The notes under the pieces: generated by a model
The model's database searches: none
The model's input: only the letters and a program-made list of their open reading frames with translations
What the model was told of the DNA's origin: nothing
Origin: Desulfosporosinus sp.
GTDB lineage: Bacteria; Bacillota; Desulfitobacteriia; Desulfitobacteriales; Desulfitobacteriaceae
Direction of reading: 5' to 3'
Assembly (NCBI GenBank): GCA_031292055.1
Contig: JARLHV010000038.1
Location: forward strand, 1-64,000
DNA: 64,000 nt
Position numbers and translations under genes: made by a program
Part shown: positions 32,627 through 42,063 of the stretch, piece by piece
Layout of the letters: each line of letters opens with the position of its first letter
How positions within the stretch are numbered: position 1 is the first letter of the stretch

Positions 32627-32689
32627 AGGGATCAAACCGGCCTAGTGTTACTACGCATGTTTGATCCCTGCTTACATTCTCTATGTAAG
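32627..32689. terminator. Two hairpins between converging terpene genes
   Basis: AGGGATCAAAC pairs with GTTTGATCCCT around a 21-base loop, followed directly by CTTACAT/ATGTAAG. No long T tract is present, so termination is likely but not certain. Confidence 0.5.
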
Positions 32690-32714
32690 TGACGATAGTT
32701 ACTTGCCGATTTTC

Positions 32715-33785
32715 TTAAAGAGACTTCTTTTTTCTCAATTGGCAACACAACCAATAAAGAAGCTTAACTCCCAGCCCGCTATCTCCTAAAAGGTGTTTCG
32801 TAATGGAGCGAATATCCGTATCCATCCCCTTTTTATCGGACAGATACATAGCGAGCAGTCCTTGGACGACCGCTCTATGAAACTTCGGATGATCCAGCCG
32901 CGCTGCTTGTTTCAAGGAATTTTCTACAAACTGATGTAACCGCTGGAACGTCATATCAGTATCTTCATAATACGCAACAAAGTTTAACTGATTCGTCTCT
33001 CGGTCTTCGCGTAAATCGATAAAATAATCCAATAAAATATGGAGTCCACATATCCAGGGAAAGTAGGCCCGGCTGATCTTCTGTGCTTGCTTTACCGTCA
33101 ATTGGCTGTTAAAGGCAACAGCATAAAGAGAGAAGATTCCTAAGGTTGAGCCTGTCGCAGCAGCAAATTCCCAGGTTGTTATCTCCGGATATTCCTTTAA
33201 ATAAGGGGTGATCCAGTTTAACATCTTCCCTTCACGCTCTTCCAGCGCTAAGTGTTTGTAGGTTTGTAAGTAGGAATAGAGTTGCGCGAACTTGACTGCT
33301 TCTTCTTGAACTATTTTATACGCTGGTAGCTTTCTCAGGCTTGCTTGACAGGTTTTGACCAACCCTTCCAGATACCCCCCATCCTCTCGGTAAGGATAAT
33401 ATAAATAGTAATCCGATCGGTCTGCCTCAGGATTCAAGGCTTCTTGCATTGCTAAATGCAACTGCGAAAACGCCAATTCATCCTGAACCTCAAGGCTATC
33501 GACCAAATTATCAAGATAATCGCTCATGGTTTGATAAGCAACAATGAATCGAACTGCTTCAGCCCTATTTACGCCCGGATAGAGCGCAAAAATACTTCCT
33601 CCTTGGCAATGAAACGCTTTTGAGTGAATACTGTCTGTGGCTTGCTGGCTTAGACGAGCATCAGGTAACTGCGCTGCCATCCGCTGCCACCTATTTAGTT
33701 CTTGTTTAACAAGCGGAAAAACTTTTGCAACAAAAGAATAAATTAACCTGCCGCGATTCATGGGTAGGACAACTAATGTCTTCAT
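32715..33785 (-). CDS. Tetraprenyl-beta-curcumene synthase-like (YtpB/DUF2600)
   Basis: A 356-residue protein of the DUF2600 family, whose Bacillus member YtpB cyclises heptaprenyl diphosphate to tetraprenyl-beta-curcumene, a precursor of spore sesquarterpenoids. Seen here: FHCQGGSIFALYP, IVAYQTMSDYLDNLVD (Asp-rich), PYREDGGYLEGLV, and LHILLDYFIDLREDRE. The facing prenyl synthase could supply the C35 substrate. A squalene-hopene-type cyclase for the next step is not in this window. ATG start; leader to 33986 shows nothing more. Confidence 0.85.
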   Translation of the reverse strand: MKTLVVLPMNRGRLIYSFVAKVFPLVKQELNRWQRMAAQLPDARLSQQATDSIHSKAFHCQGGSIFALYPGVNRAEAVRFIVAYQTMSDYLDNLVDSLEVQDELAFSQLHLAMQEALNPEADRSDYYLYYPYREDGGYLEGLVKTCQASLRKLPAYKIVQEEAVKFAQLYSYLQTYKHLALEEREGKMLNWITPYLKEYPEITTWEFAAATGSTLGIFSLYAVAFNSQLTVKQAQKISRAYFPWICGLHILLDYFIDLREDRETNQLNFVAYYEDTDMTFQRLHQFVENSLKQAARLDHPKFHRAVVQGLLAMYLSDKKGMDTDIRSITKHLLGDSGLGVKLLYWLCCQLRKKKSL

Positions 33786-33986
33786 AACCTAATTTCTCCT
33801 TCATAAAAACTAAAAATGATTCCTTTTCAGACTAGTGTTGCCAAAATAAGCTCCCACTCAATCTCCTACTATACACCTTTATGTTCAACTCAAGCGCCGA
33901 TTTTTTTCCACTATTTAACAAGAATAATTTATCTTCAATGAGGGATTCTATATATGTTGCTAAATAGTACCGAGAGGAGAATGATT

Positions 33987-34193
33987 ATGAACACTTCAAT
34001 GCCTGAATTAACTACCAAAAACTTAACCATCTTAAATGACCAACTTGGGGCGGAGGCTCTATTAGTCCATAAGTTTGCCCAAGCCTCACAATCTGTCCAA
34101 GATCAAGCAATCAAGACTCAACTTTCTTCCATTTCCGCGCAACATCGTAAACACTATGATACTCTACTCAATTATTTGAATTCTCATCAGTAA
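33987..34193 (+). CDS. Small CotF-associated protein
   Basis: A 68-residue helical protein (LTILNDQLGAEALLVHKFAQ, ISAQHRKHYDTLLNYL) that reads as one half of a ferritin-like hairpin as in CotF-type spore coat proteins. ATG start with GAGAGGAG seven bases upstream. It precedes a second small coat-like gene by 27 bases, so the two are probably co-transcribed. Function inferred only from the neighbour and similarity of pattern. Confidence 0.65.
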   Translation: MNTSMPELTTKNLTILNDQLGAEALLVHKFAQASQSVQDQAIKTQLSSISAQHRKHYDTLLNYLNSHQ

Positions 34194-34220
34194 ATTTTAT
34201 TTAGAAAGGACGGGATTATA

Positions 34221-34490
34221 GTGACTATGCAAAATACGATGTCAGATCAAGAAATTCTAACCGACCTATTAACGAGCGAAAAACATCTTACTTCTACGGT
34301 CAATACATTTATCACGGAATCAACTTGTGCTAATTTAAGGCAAAACCTAAAAACTATCCTTACCGAGGAACATAGTATTCATGAAAACCTTTATAATATT
34401 ATGAACCAAAAGGGATGGTATCCGACGAGCGATGCCGAGGCTTTAGAAGTCCAAAAAGTTAAAGGCAGATTTAAACCTTTACAAGGGTAA
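34221..34490 (+). CDS. CotF-family spore coat-like protein
   Basis: An 89-residue protein with the Coat F pattern: MSDQEILTDLLTSEKHLTST, FITESTCANLRQNL, ILTEEHSIHENLYNIMNQKG and the typical ending WYPTSDAEA. Such proteins occur in many spore-forming Firmicutes. GTG start with AAAGGA upstream; an ATG two codons later is also possible. Second gene of a pair, followed by a terminator. Confidence 0.8.
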   Translation: MTMQNTMSDQEILTDLLTSEKHLTSTVNTFITESTCANLRQNLKTILTEEHSIHENLYNIMNQKGWYPTSDAEALEVQKVKGRFKPLQG

Positions 34491-34543
34491 AGTTTAAATC
34501 GAATCGAATGTTTTTGTTAGTATTCATGCCAGTCACACAACAA

Positions 34544-34572
34544 AAAGATGGGGCCAAATCGGCTCCATCTTT
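34544..34572. terminator. Bidirectional terminator
   Basis: AAAGATGGGGCC pairs with GGCTCCATCTTT (one G-U) with a five-base loop, between the coat-like pair and the converging tatA gene. Confidence 0.8.
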
Positions 34573-34621
34573 CTTATATTTCCACTCATCTACCAATTCC
34601 CAGCACATAAAACTTATGGAA

Positions 34622-34822
34622 TCATTCAACGTTCATCTTAACCTCTTCTTTTTTCTCTTCATCTTTTTTCTCTTCACCTTCACTAGCGGCTTTGAATTCC
34701 CGGATCCCTTTGCCGAGAGCTTTTCCGACATCTGGTAATTTACCTGGTCCAAAAATAACTAAGGCAATGACTAGAAAAATACCTGCTTCCAAAGGGGAAA
34801 CAAATCCAAATGTTGTAAGCAT
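34622..34822 (-). CDS. tatA: Sec-independent protein translocase TatA
   Basis: A 66-residue TatA: one membrane helix (LEAGIFLVIALVIFGPGKLP), the FGPGKLP hinge, an amphipathic helix (DVGKALGKGIREFKAA) and a Lys/Glu tail. It forms the pore that moves folded proteins such as redox enzymes across the membrane. TatB-like and TatC genes are 16 kb away in the cofactor cluster. ATG start with GGAGGTGG upstream. Single gene. Confidence 0.92.
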   Translation of the reverse strand: MLTTFGFVSPLEAGIFLVIALVIFGPGKLPDVGKALGKGIREFKAASEGEEKKDEEKKEEVKMNVE

Positions 34823-35006
34823 AATTGTCCACCTCCATATAATAATTACTCTAATTGAAAGGTTGAGCGCGCAACTCTAATTAGTCTTTGCAAATTAAGC
34901 ATAAGCTTATCCTACCGTATTAAGGGACGACACGCAATATGTTTTTTATGGAAACTTGAAAAAGACTGCTAAAAAGCAAGTCTTTTTACAGATACATCTC
35001 TAAGCC

Positions 35007-35795
35007 TTAACTCTGATCGGTTGTCTTCTCTTCATCTTCCTTGGCCTTGAAAAGTTCTTCGTAGCTAAGATATAATTTCCAGATCACATTCCATAGTTCT
35101 CCGTGGGCATCAATCACTTTAAGTCCTAGTTCTTTAGCTTCTCGACGACCAATCGGATATCCATGCGAAAGGTATCCTTCAGTTAAAGCTTGCGTTACGA
35201 TTGAAACCTGTTCAAGGTTATCTTTGAGCATGTAGTGTGATAATAGTGTTTCTGCATATTGCTGAGAGGCCTTAATAGTTTTTTCATAGTCCCCAATCAG
35301 CCACGGGTCAAGCTTGTTTAACAACGGAGTTACCATAAACGATGCAACTTCTGGGTCAGAACTATTGCTAATAGACCGTTGCAAGTAATCTAAGCAATGC
35401 CACACTGCTTGAACGGGTACTAATACGTCTTTATAGACTGGATGCTTAACCAATGGATCGATGGGTCCAAGTTCCGAGATCGGCCCCATAACCACTTCAT
35501 CTGCGCCAAGAACAAGCATTGAAGCTGCTGATTTAGCAACAAATGGAACAATCACCGCAAACTCATCGCAGAACTCTCGGATCAGAGTCACCACCTTATA
35601 AGGTGTATCCACCGCTCCCCCATAACTGTGCAAAAATAAATCAATTTTTTTAGTATGACCCATTTCTTTCAGTTGTTTATAGAGAGGAACTATAATCGTG
35701 TCATCTAGAGGTGTATACGAAAAATAAACTAAGACTTTGGAATTGCGTAGATGTTCTAAACATTCAATTAAACCAATCCGTTCCTCTGCTTTCAA
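35007..35795 (-). CDS. SDH/ClpP-fold serine protease-like membrane-associated protein
   Basis: A 262-residue protein of the serine dehydrogenase proteinase (SDH_sah) family with the ClpP/crotonase fold. Motifs: LFLHSYGGAVDTPYKV (oxyanion glycine region) and AKSAASMLVLGADEVVMG, whose Ser would be the nucleophile, followed by SELGPIDP. There is no signal peptide or clear membrane helix. Substrates of this family are poorly known. The TTG start chosen has GGGAGGGG seven bases upstream; ATGs further up at 35843 and 35831 lack a site. Confidence 0.8.
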   Translation of the reverse strand: MKAEERIGLIECLEHLRNSKVLVYFSYTPLDDTIIVPLYKQLKEMGHTKKIDLFLHSYGGAVDTPYKVVTLIREFCDEFAVIVPFVAKSAASMLVLGADEVVMGPISELGPIDPLVKHPVYKDVLVPVQAVWHCLDYLQRSISNSSDPEVASFMVTPLLNKLDPWLIGDYEKTIKASQQYAETLLSHYMLKDNLEQVSIVTQALTEGYLSHGYPIGRREAKELGLKVIDAHGELWNVIWKLYLSYEELFKAKEDEEKTTDQS

Positions 35796-35957
35796 ACTGA
35801 GTCCCCTCCCAGCCCAACCCTTATATCCCATTATATTCCACATGTGATTTTATGGTGAGTCTTGGGAGAATCTTATTTTTCGTTGTCTACTTCTTAAATT
35901 CTTAAGGCCATCTTGTTCTTTTCGAGCGTAGGGCATAAACAATCAAGGACTGAGGAT

Positions 35958-36254
35958 CTATTGCGCGGGCTTTTTGGGAATAACTACTTTCACACCGGAT
36001 TGGTCATGGCAGCTCTGACAGTACTCTTCTCCGCCCAACCCTTTCTTCTCATGACAAGTGTAACATTGTTTCCAAGGTTGCTGATTATTTAAGACGGCAT
36101 AGCCATGCCCTCTGGGTCCATGAATCCAAACGTCTTTGGACACCGCAGTATGGGGATTTGACGGATCGCGATTTTGAGAAATAACGAGCACCGCTACCAA
36201 GGCAGCCAATAAGCTGAACGTGATGAGAGATCTTACTACGCGTTTGCGATCCAT
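35958..36254 (-). CDS. Membrane-anchored diheme cytochrome c
   Basis: A 98-residue protein with one N-terminal membrane anchor (residues 8-22, LITFSLLAALVAVLVI) and two heme c sites, CYTCH and CQSCH, 14 residues apart. It would sit on the outer face of the membrane and pass electrons. His ligands beyond the motifs may come from the HGPRGHG stretch. It is the last gene of the heme/cytochrome cluster, and its maturation would need the ResB-CcsB pair of the same cluster. The ATG has AAGGGGTG upstream. Confidence 0.88.
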   Translation of the reverse strand: MDRKRVVRSLITFSLLAALVAVLVISQNRDPSNPHTAVSKDVWIHGPRGHGYAVLNNQQPWKQCYTCHEKKGLGGEEYCQSCHDQSGVKVVIPKKPAQ

Positions 36255-36333
36255 ACCGGAAAGCACCCCTTTTTCAACTTGTTTTCATTAGAAAACATCA
36301 AACTCGAATCTCGTACTTCGAACCTCGAATTCG

Positions 36334-37623
36334 CTAAAGGGTCTTTAGAACTGTTCGAGCCTGTTCCAACGCAAGATCAATATCTGCCTCTGTGTGAGCT
36401 GTCGATAAAAAGACTGCTTCAAACTGACTAGGAGCTAAGTAAATGCCATGTTCCAACATGCCCCGGAAATACTTGGCAAACCGTTCCACATTCGATGTGC
36501 AGGCGGTAGCATAATCCACAACTTGAACATCTGTGAAAAAAGCAGAAAACATAGCTCCCAGGGCATTAACCCAAATAGGAAGTCCAGCCTCTTGGGCGAG
36601 TTGTTTTAATCCTTCCGCTAAGCGGGTTGTTCTGCTCGCTAAAGTCTCATAGGTTCCTGGTTGTTGTAACAATTTTAAAGTCGCTAACCCGGCGTTCATT
36701 GCCAACGGATTACCGGAAAGGGTTCCGGCTTGATATATAGGGCCACTCGGAGAAATTTGTTCCATAAAGCGGCGTTTTCCTCCGTAAGCTCCAACCGGAA
36801 GTCCCCCGCCAATTACTTTACCCAAGCAAGTCAAGTCCGGGTCGATTCCGTAAACGCCCTGGGCTCCGCCATAACTAACCCTAAAACCAGTCATCACTTC
36901 GTCAAAGATCAGTAATGCCCCATACTCTTCCGTCAAACGCCGAACTCCTTGTAAGAACCCCTCCGCCGGTAAGACCACTCCCATATTGCCTGTGACTGGT
37001 TCGAGAATAACACAAGCAATCTCTTCTCCTTCACGCTGAAAGATTTCTTTCAACCCTTCAAGATCATTATAACGAGCAGAGATAGTGGCGGACGCAATTT
37101 GTATCGGAACACCTGGAGAACTTGGAACGCCAAATGTCAGCGCACCACTCCCCGCCTTAATCAGAAGTTGGTCTGAGTGACCATGATAGCAGCCTTCAAA
37201 TTTAATAATTTTCGTTCTACCTGTAACCCCGCGCGCCAGACGCAAAGCACTCATTGTCGCCTCTGTGCCAGAGTTAACCATACGAATCATCTCCATAGAA
37301 GGATACGCCTTCAGGACTTCTTCGGATAACACAGTTTCCACTTCTGTAGGAGCACCATAACTTGTGCCTCGCTCGGCTACCCGTTTAATCACCGCAACCA
37401 CGTCTGGGTGAGCATGCCCTACAATTAAAGGCCCCCAAGAACCGACAAAGTCGAGGTAACGATTGCCATCGATATCCCAGAGGTGGGCTCCTTCACCCCG
37501 GTCAATGAATATGGGGTCACGCCCTACCGATTTAAAAGCCCTTACCGGCGAATTAACGCCACCGGGAATAACTTTCTGGGCTTGAGCAAAAGCCTGACGG
37601 CTTTTTTCATCCACAAAAGACAA
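36334..37623 (-). CDS. hemL: Glutamate-1-semialdehyde 2,1-aminomutase
   Basis: A 429-residue PLP enzyme that converts glutamate-1-semialdehyde to 5-aminolevulinate, the committed heme precursor. Seen: [11 protein letters not shown], the [15 protein letters not shown] loop, and the PLP lysine in [18 protein letters not shown]. Cytoplasmic and full length. TTG start with AAAAGGAGGG eight bases upstream. It directly follows the fused siroheme decarboxylase gene (17-base gap) and is part of the heme operon. Confidence 0.96.
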   Translation of the reverse strand: MSFVDEKSRQAFAQAQKVIPGGVNSPVRAFKSVGRDPIFIDRGEGAHLWDIDGNRYLDFVGSWGPLIVGHAHPDVVAVIKRVAERGTSYGAPTEVETVLSEEVLKAYPSMEMIRMVNSGTEATMSALRLARGVTGRTKIIKFEGCYHGHSDQLLIKAGSGALTFGVPSSPGVPIQIASATISARYNDLEGLKEIFQREGEEIACVILEPVTGNMGVVLPAEGFLQGVRRLTEEYGALLIFDEVMTGFRVSYGGAQGVYGIDPDLTCLGKVIGGGLPVGAYGGKRRFMEQISPSGPIYQAGTLSGNPLAMNAGLATLKLLQQPGTYETLASRTTRLAEGLKQLAQEAGLPIWVNALGAMFSAFFTDVQVVDYATACTSNVERFAKYFRGMLEHGIYLAPSQFEAVFLSTAHTEADIDLALEQARTVLKTL

Positions 37624-37640
37624 GTGAATACCCTCCTTTT

Positions 37641-38663
37641 CTAGTTTGTCTCATCTTCCAGGAAATATTGCATACTGCTTTTCTTTAATTCAGCAGTACT
37701 AAAAAGCATGTCATAGGTCGTTATCCCTGTTGCTAAGGAAATCCTCTTCATCACGTCCCCACAATCCTCCGTGCTCCGGCCATGAACCATCGTAAAGAGG
37801 TTGTAGGGCCAATCGGGCAACGTCGGTCTCTGGTAACAGTGACTAACTTCTTTGAAGCGAGACATAGTTTCGCCAACTTCGGCAGCCTGTTCAGGATCAA
37901 CCTGCCAAACCCCCATGGCATTGGCTACAAAACCTGCCTTTTGATGACGAAGAACGGCACCAAAACGGCGTATGACTTCTGCTTCCAGTAATCGACCCGC
38001 ACAGGAGATAACATCTTCAACCTGCCACTGAAGAGTTTCGGCCAATACTGTAAATGGCGTTGGAGAATCAGGCAAATTCCCCTGCAGAACTTGAATGAGG
38101 GCTATATCCTCGTCGCTCAAATCATAAGGAGAGACATTCCTGCTCGACATACCGCGCAAATCCGCGTCCTCGAAGCTATCTATTCCTTCTTCTTCCACTG
38201 TATCCTCATCGGATAAATCAAAATCAAAATTAACATTAATTTTAAAAAGTCGCGTGGCAGGAAGGCTAAAGACATCTGAAACTCCTGAGACTTCACGAAT
38301 GTTTTGCAGGATGCTTTCAGCGACAGCCTGTGAGCGAGCGATCAACGTAAACCAAACATTGTACTCATGATTGCGAATATAGTTATGGGTCACTCCGGGA
38401 ATTCCCTCCAGGTGTTTAGCCAAAATGGGAATTTTCTCTTTGGGAACTTTGGCTGTACACAAGGTACTATAGTACCCTAAACGTCGAGAATCCAAGACGC
38501 CACCTAAACGACGAATAATTCCCTCCTGCCGAAGATGTTGAATTCGTTTAAAAGCATCTTCCTCTGTCGTTCCCACTGCTATGCCCAAGCTCTGGTAGGG
38601 ATGGATCACGATCGGGAAATTATTTTGGATGGCGTTCAGCAGGGCTCGATCAGTTGAATCCAT
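37641..38663 (-). CDS. Fused siroheme decarboxylase AhbA-AhbB
   Basis: A 340-residue protein holding two Lrp/AsnC-like siroheme decarboxylase modules. Module 1 (about 1-146) has [15 protein letters not shown]; module 2 (about 184-330) has [20 protein letters not shown], which carry the Tyr/His residues typical of AhbA and AhbB. They are joined by an acidic linker (147-183, [10 protein letters not shown]). In most organisms these are two separate subunits of about 150-170 residues. The enzyme removes two carboxyls from siroheme to give 12,18-didecarboxysiroheme. ATG with AAAGGGGG upstream. It follows ahbD at once. Confidence 0.88.
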   Translation of the reverse strand: MDSTDRALLNAIQNNFPIVIHPYQSLGIAVGTTEEDAFKRIQHLRQEGIIRRLGGVLDSRRLGYYSTLCTAKVPKEKIPILAKHLEGIPGVTHNYIRNHEYNVWFTLIARSQAVAESILQNIREVSGVSDVFSLPATRLFKINVNFDFDLSDEDTVEEEGIDSFEDADLRGMSSRNVSPYDLSDEDIALIQVLQGNLPDSPTPFTVLAETLQWQVEDVISCAGRLLEAEVIRRFGAVLRHQKAGFVANAMGVWQVDPEQAAEVGETMSRFKEVSHCYQRPTLPDWPYNLFTMVHGRSTEDCGDVMKRISLATGITTYDMLFSTAELKKSSMQYFLEDETN

Positions 38664-38664
38664 A

Positions 38665-39660
38665 CTAAACCCCCTTTCTTCCGTGGTATAAGCACCATGG
38701 CTCCTCCGCCATGTAATCCCCTTCATTGTAGTACGCAGCTCGTGCCCTGCAGCCACCACAGGCGTGCTTATACTCACATGTTCCGCAGCCACCTTTATAA
38801 TCAAGCGTACGTAGGGTCTTGAAGACTTCGTGATTACGCCATATTTCATCAAACGGCGTCTTCCGAACATCTCCCAAGGGAATATTTAGATAAGCACAAG
38901 GTTGAACTTGTCCTTTCGGTCCGATGATGCAGTAGTGTGTTCCTGCCAAACAACCGCGACTAAAGCGCATATCGACACCCATTTGTTTAGCGATCCGCAT
39001 AAACTGAGGGGCACAAGTTGGTTTCAGTTCAATATCAACGGTTTGCTGTTTTTTCATGATTCGAGTCAGAATATCTTCATAGGCCTCCGCTTTGAGGGTC
39101 TCTTCCTCGATGGAAACTGCCCGACCCGTCGGAACGAGGAAAAAGAAATGGTGAGCAACCGCACCCAGCTCGACTGCAAAATCCGTAATGGCTTCGACTT
39201 CGTGCGCATTCCAATCCATAACGGTCGTGTGGATTTGGAACGGCAGGCCAACTTCTTTACAGATTTTCATGCCCCGAACCGCCCCATCCCAAGCACCCGG
39301 AAATTTGCGGAATTCATCATGTTTTTGCTTGTCAAGAGAGTCTAGGGAAATACCCATCCCCATGGCACCAGCCTCTTTAAGTTGCTGGGCTAATTCTAAG
39401 GTGAGTAACGTGCCATTCGTTCCAAAAACGGGGCGCAATCCCAGTGAGGTTGCATGAGCGACTAATTCAACAATATCCGTCCTTAGTAGAGGTTCTCCTC
39501 CACTAAAAATCATAATCTTAAAACCAGCTTTAGCAATCTGCTCGAGCAAAGTCCTTGCTTCGGCTGTATTAAGTTCATCTTCAGCTTTACACCCAGCATC
39601 ACGGTAGCAATGGTCACAATACATATTACAATCGTTAGTCGTATTCCAAGAAACTATCAC
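38665..39660 (-). CDS. ahbD: AhbD: radical SAM Fe-coproporphyrin III decarboxylase
   Basis: A 331-residue radical SAM enzyme with the core cluster CNMYCDHC (C11, C15, C18) in the family-typical start [14 protein letters not shown], and a C-terminal SPASM-like Cys set ([15 protein letters not shown] ... WCLYHG) for auxiliary Fe-S. AhbD oxidatively decarboxylates Fe-coproporphyrin III to heme b, the last step of the siroheme route. The related name NirJ2 is also used in databases. The GTG start overlaps the hemB stop by three bases (GTGA), with GGAGGG six bases upstream, so translation is coupled. Confidence 0.85.
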   Translation of the reverse strand: MIVSWNTTNDCNMYCDHCYRDAGCKAEDELNTAEARTLLEQIAKAGFKIMIFSGGEPLLRTDIVELVAHATSLGLRPVFGTNGTLLTLELAQQLKEAGAMGMGISLDSLDKQKHDEFRKFPGAWDGAVRGMKICKEVGLPFQIHTTVMDWNAHEVEAITDFAVELGAVAHHFFFLVPTGRAVSIEEETLKAEAYEDILTRIMKKQQTVDIELKPTCAPQFMRIAKQMGVDMRFSRGCLAGTHYCIIGPKGQVQPCAYLNIPLGDVRKTPFDEIWRNHEVFKTLRTLDYKGGCGTCEYKHACGGCRARAAYYNEGDYMAEEPWCLYHGRKGV

Positions 39661-40640
39661 ACATGTCCCTCCGCTCTAAGCCAACGTGCTGCGTCCAAAG
39701 CATGATAGGTGATCAGCAAATCTGCACCCGCACGTTTCATACTTACCAAGGCCTCCATAACAATGCGTTTCTCATCGATCCACCCATTCGCTGAGGCTGC
39801 TTTCACCATTGCGTATTCACCACTGACGTTATACGCGACAACGGGCACTCCAAATTTCTCTTTGCTGCGATAAATAATATCCCCATAGGCCAAGGCCGGC
39901 TTAACAATAATTACGTCGGCTCCCTCTTCAATATCCAAGGCCGTTTCCAGCATGGCTTCATTCCCATTCGCCGGATCCATCTGATACGTTCTACGATCTC
40001 CAAACTGAGGTGTCGATCCTGCAGCATCACGGAAAGGTCCATAAAATCCGGAGGCTACTTTGGCCGAATAGGCCATAATCGGAATTTGGGAGAACCCTTC
40101 TTTGTCTAACCCTTCTCTAATTGCCGCGACTCGTCCATCCATCATATCTGAAGGGGCCACCATATCTGCACCGGCGCGCGCATGAGAAAGCGCCGTCTGA
40201 GCAAGCAAATCAAGGGTCGGATCGTTCACAATTTGTCCATTTTCAATCAAGCCACAATGACCATGATCGGTATATTCACACAGGCAAACATCCGTAATGA
40301 CATAAAGTTCCGGGAAATGCTTTTTGGCTACGCGTACGGCCTCCTGAACGATCCCGTGCTCATCGTAAGCCCCTGTCCCAACGCTATCTTTGCTCTCCGG
40401 AATTCCGAATAACAAAACCGCAGGGATCCCGAGCGTCACAACCTCCTGAAGTGCTATGACAAATTCATCCAGGGAAAAGTTATAAACGCCAGGCATAGAA
40501 GAAATCTCGATCTTCTTTTTCTCTCCTGGCATGACAAACATGGGGTAAATCAAATCCTCAACTCGGAGATGGTTTTCACGGACCATACTACGTATCGCTT
40601 CGTTGGCCCGTAACCGGCGTGGGCGCCTTTTAAGTTCCAT
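39657..40640 (-). CDS. hemB: Delta-aminolevulinic acid dehydratase (porphobilinogen synthase)
   Basis: A 327-residue enzyme condensing two 5-aminolevulinates to porphobilinogen. The zinc-type metal site [12 protein letters not shown] (three Cys) is present, as are the Schiff-base lysines in [17 protein letters not shown] and [13 protein letters not shown] with AAGGAGG upstream. It follows a repeat-containing gap after ahbC and overlaps ahbD. Confidence 0.96.
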   Translation of the reverse strand: MELKRRPRRLRANEAIRSMVRENHLRVEDLIYPMFVMPGEKKKIEISSMPGVYNFSLDEFVIALQEVVTLGIPAVLLFGIPESKDSVGTGAYDEHGIVQEAVRVAKKHFPELYVITDVCLCEYTDHGHCGLIENGQIVNDPTLDLLAQTALSHARAGADMVAPSDMMDGRVAAIREGLDKEGFSQIPIMAYSAKVASGFYGPFRDAAGSTPQFGDRRTYQMDPANGNEAMLETALDIEEGADVIIVKPALAYGDIIYRSKEKFGVPVVAYNVSGEYAMVKAASANGWIDEKRIVMEALVSMKRAGADLLITYHALDAARWLRAEGHV

Positions 40641-40661
40641 TTCGTGAACCTCCTTGTACTG

Positions 40662-40694
40662 GGTTATCCTATTTCAAACCAATCTCTTCATCTG
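40662..40694. repeat. 33-base direct repeat, copy of the ahbC 3' end
   Basis: 32 of 33 bases match 40881-40913, which spans the end of ahbC. It lies directly upstream of hemB and marks the left edge of a duplicated or inserted segment of about 219 bases. Confidence 0.8.
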
Positions 40695-40880
40695 CCAATG
40701 CAAGTGAGGGACGGTTCTTGACTTGCATTCTTGACTTGCATTCTGAATTTTCTGCAATATGTGTGGCTCCCTGCCATCAGTGCGGGTGCGGGTGCAAGTG
40801 CAAGTGCAAGTGCGGGGACGGTTCTCGACTTGCATTCTCGACTTGCATTAGCTCTATAACCAGGAAACTCCTCCGACTTA
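40695..40880. repeat. Short-repeat segment between hemB and ahbC
   Basis: Built of small repeats: GACTTGCATT occurs four times in two close pairs, GGGACGGTTCT occurs twice, and GTGCAAGTGCAAGTGC is a six-base run. GGGGACGGTTCT-type words recall REP-like dispersed repeats seen in this bacterial group (from memory). It interrupts an otherwise tight operon. Confidence 0.65.
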
Positions 40881-40913
40881 GGTTATCCTATTTTAAACCA
40901 ATCTCTTCATCTG
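40881..40913. repeat. 33-base direct repeat at the ahbC 3' end
   Basis: The presumed parent copy of the repeat at 40662. It includes the ahbC stop and its last codons. Confidence 0.8.
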
Positions 40914-42063
40914 TTAAATAGCAAGCCGGATCGGACTCCCAAAAATCTCCTGTGACGGCTTCTGCCCGTGTCCGGAAATTACCATTACACATGTCCAGGT
41001 ATTGACAAGCCGCGCATCGCCCTTTAAGCAAGGCCTTGCGGTCTTTGAGTCCAGCCATGATCGGATGAGACAGATCGGTCCAGATCTCGCCAATTTTTCG
41101 TTCACGGACATTTCCGAACGAGATATGCTGGGTAAACTGGTCAGGATGCACATCTCCCATAGGGTCAATTTCTCCAAAGGCAATACCTGAACGGTTTCCC
41201 CCATTGAGTCCGATCAGCCCCTTGATTTTTTCAGCCCTTGCTGGATCTTCTTTTAACGCTTGAAGGTACATATAAACACCATCACAGTGGTTATCGACCG
41301 TAAGAATTTCCTTTTTCAAACCTCGTGCTTCAAAATCCCGAGTTCGGCGAATAATCGTATCCATCGCCTGACGGGATTCTTCCCGCGTCACATCTTCGGC
41401 AATCATTTGGTTGCCACGACCCGAATAAACCAGGTGGTAAAAGCAGACGCGATCAATATTTTCCGCTTCAATAAAATCAAAGATCTTATCGAGTTCTTTA
41501 ATATTGTGATGATTAATCGTGAAACGGAGCCCTACCCGTTGGTCTACGGCCACACAGTTTTGAATTCCTTGCATTGCCGCCTGAAAGGCTCCTACTTTAC
41601 CTCGGAACTTGTCATTGACATCTGCCAACCCGTCGAGAGAGATGCCGACATAAGATATGCCAATCTCTTTGATCCGCCTTGCCACTTCGGGCGTAATCAG
41701 CGTGCCATTCGTAGAAAGTGTCACCCGCAGCCCTTTTAAAATTGAATACTCGGCTAGTTCAAAAAAGTCAGGACGGATTAACGGCTCCCCTCCGGAGAAA
41801 AGGAGCACAGGAGATTTAAACTCAATCAAATCATCAATAAAACGCTTAGCTTCTTCCGTGTTCATTTCTCCTTGGTATTTTTGGGAATCTGACTCCATAT
41901 AACAGTGAACACATTTTAAATTACACGTCTTAGTTGAATTCCAGACGACAACTGGCCCGGAGTCGATGGTCGTTCCGTTGCGAGCGCCGTGAGAGTCTTT
42001 GTTATAACGCAGAGAGTCTCCAAAATAGTCAGTATCAAATAAAAGCTTTGTGACGCTAATCAT
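40888..42063 (-). CDS. ahbC: AhbC: radical SAM 12,18-didecarboxysiroheme deacetylase
   Basis: A 391-residue radical SAM protein. Core cluster CNLKCVHC (C47, C51, C54), SGGEPL and a C-terminal Cys set (RCAACQYLDMCNGNFRTRA ... CYL). The N-terminus ISVTKLLFDTDYFGDSLRY is typical of AhbC/NirJ1-type proteins. AhbC removes the two acetate side chains of didecarboxysiroheme to give Fe-coproporphyrin III. Its ATG overlaps the stop of the CobA-HemD gene by four bases, so the two are coupled. Confidence 0.87.
   Translation of the reverse strand: MISVTKLLFDTDYFGDSLRYNKDSHGARNGTTIDSGPVVVWNSTKTCNLKCVHCYMESDSQKYQGEMNTEEAKRFIDDLIEFKSPVLLFSGGEPLIRPDFFELAEYSILKGLRVTLSTNGTLITPEVARRIKEIGISYVGISLDGLADVNDKFRGKVGAFQAAMQGIQNCVAVDQRVGLRFTINHHNIKELDKIFDFIEAENIDRVCFYHLVYSGRGNQMIAEDVTREESRQAMDTIIRRTRDFEARGLKKEILTVDNHCDGVYMYLQALKEDPARAEKIKGLIGLNGGNRSGIAFGEIDPMGDVHPDQFTQHISFGNVRERKIGEIWTDLSHPIMAGLKDRKALLKGRCAACQYLDMCNGNFRTRAEAVTGDFWESDPACYLTDEEIGLK

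Noticed and set aside
34508..34738. 76-codon plus-strand frame rich in Phe and Leu
   Set aside because: It is the antisense shadow of the Lys/Glu-rich tatA tail and crosses a terminator.
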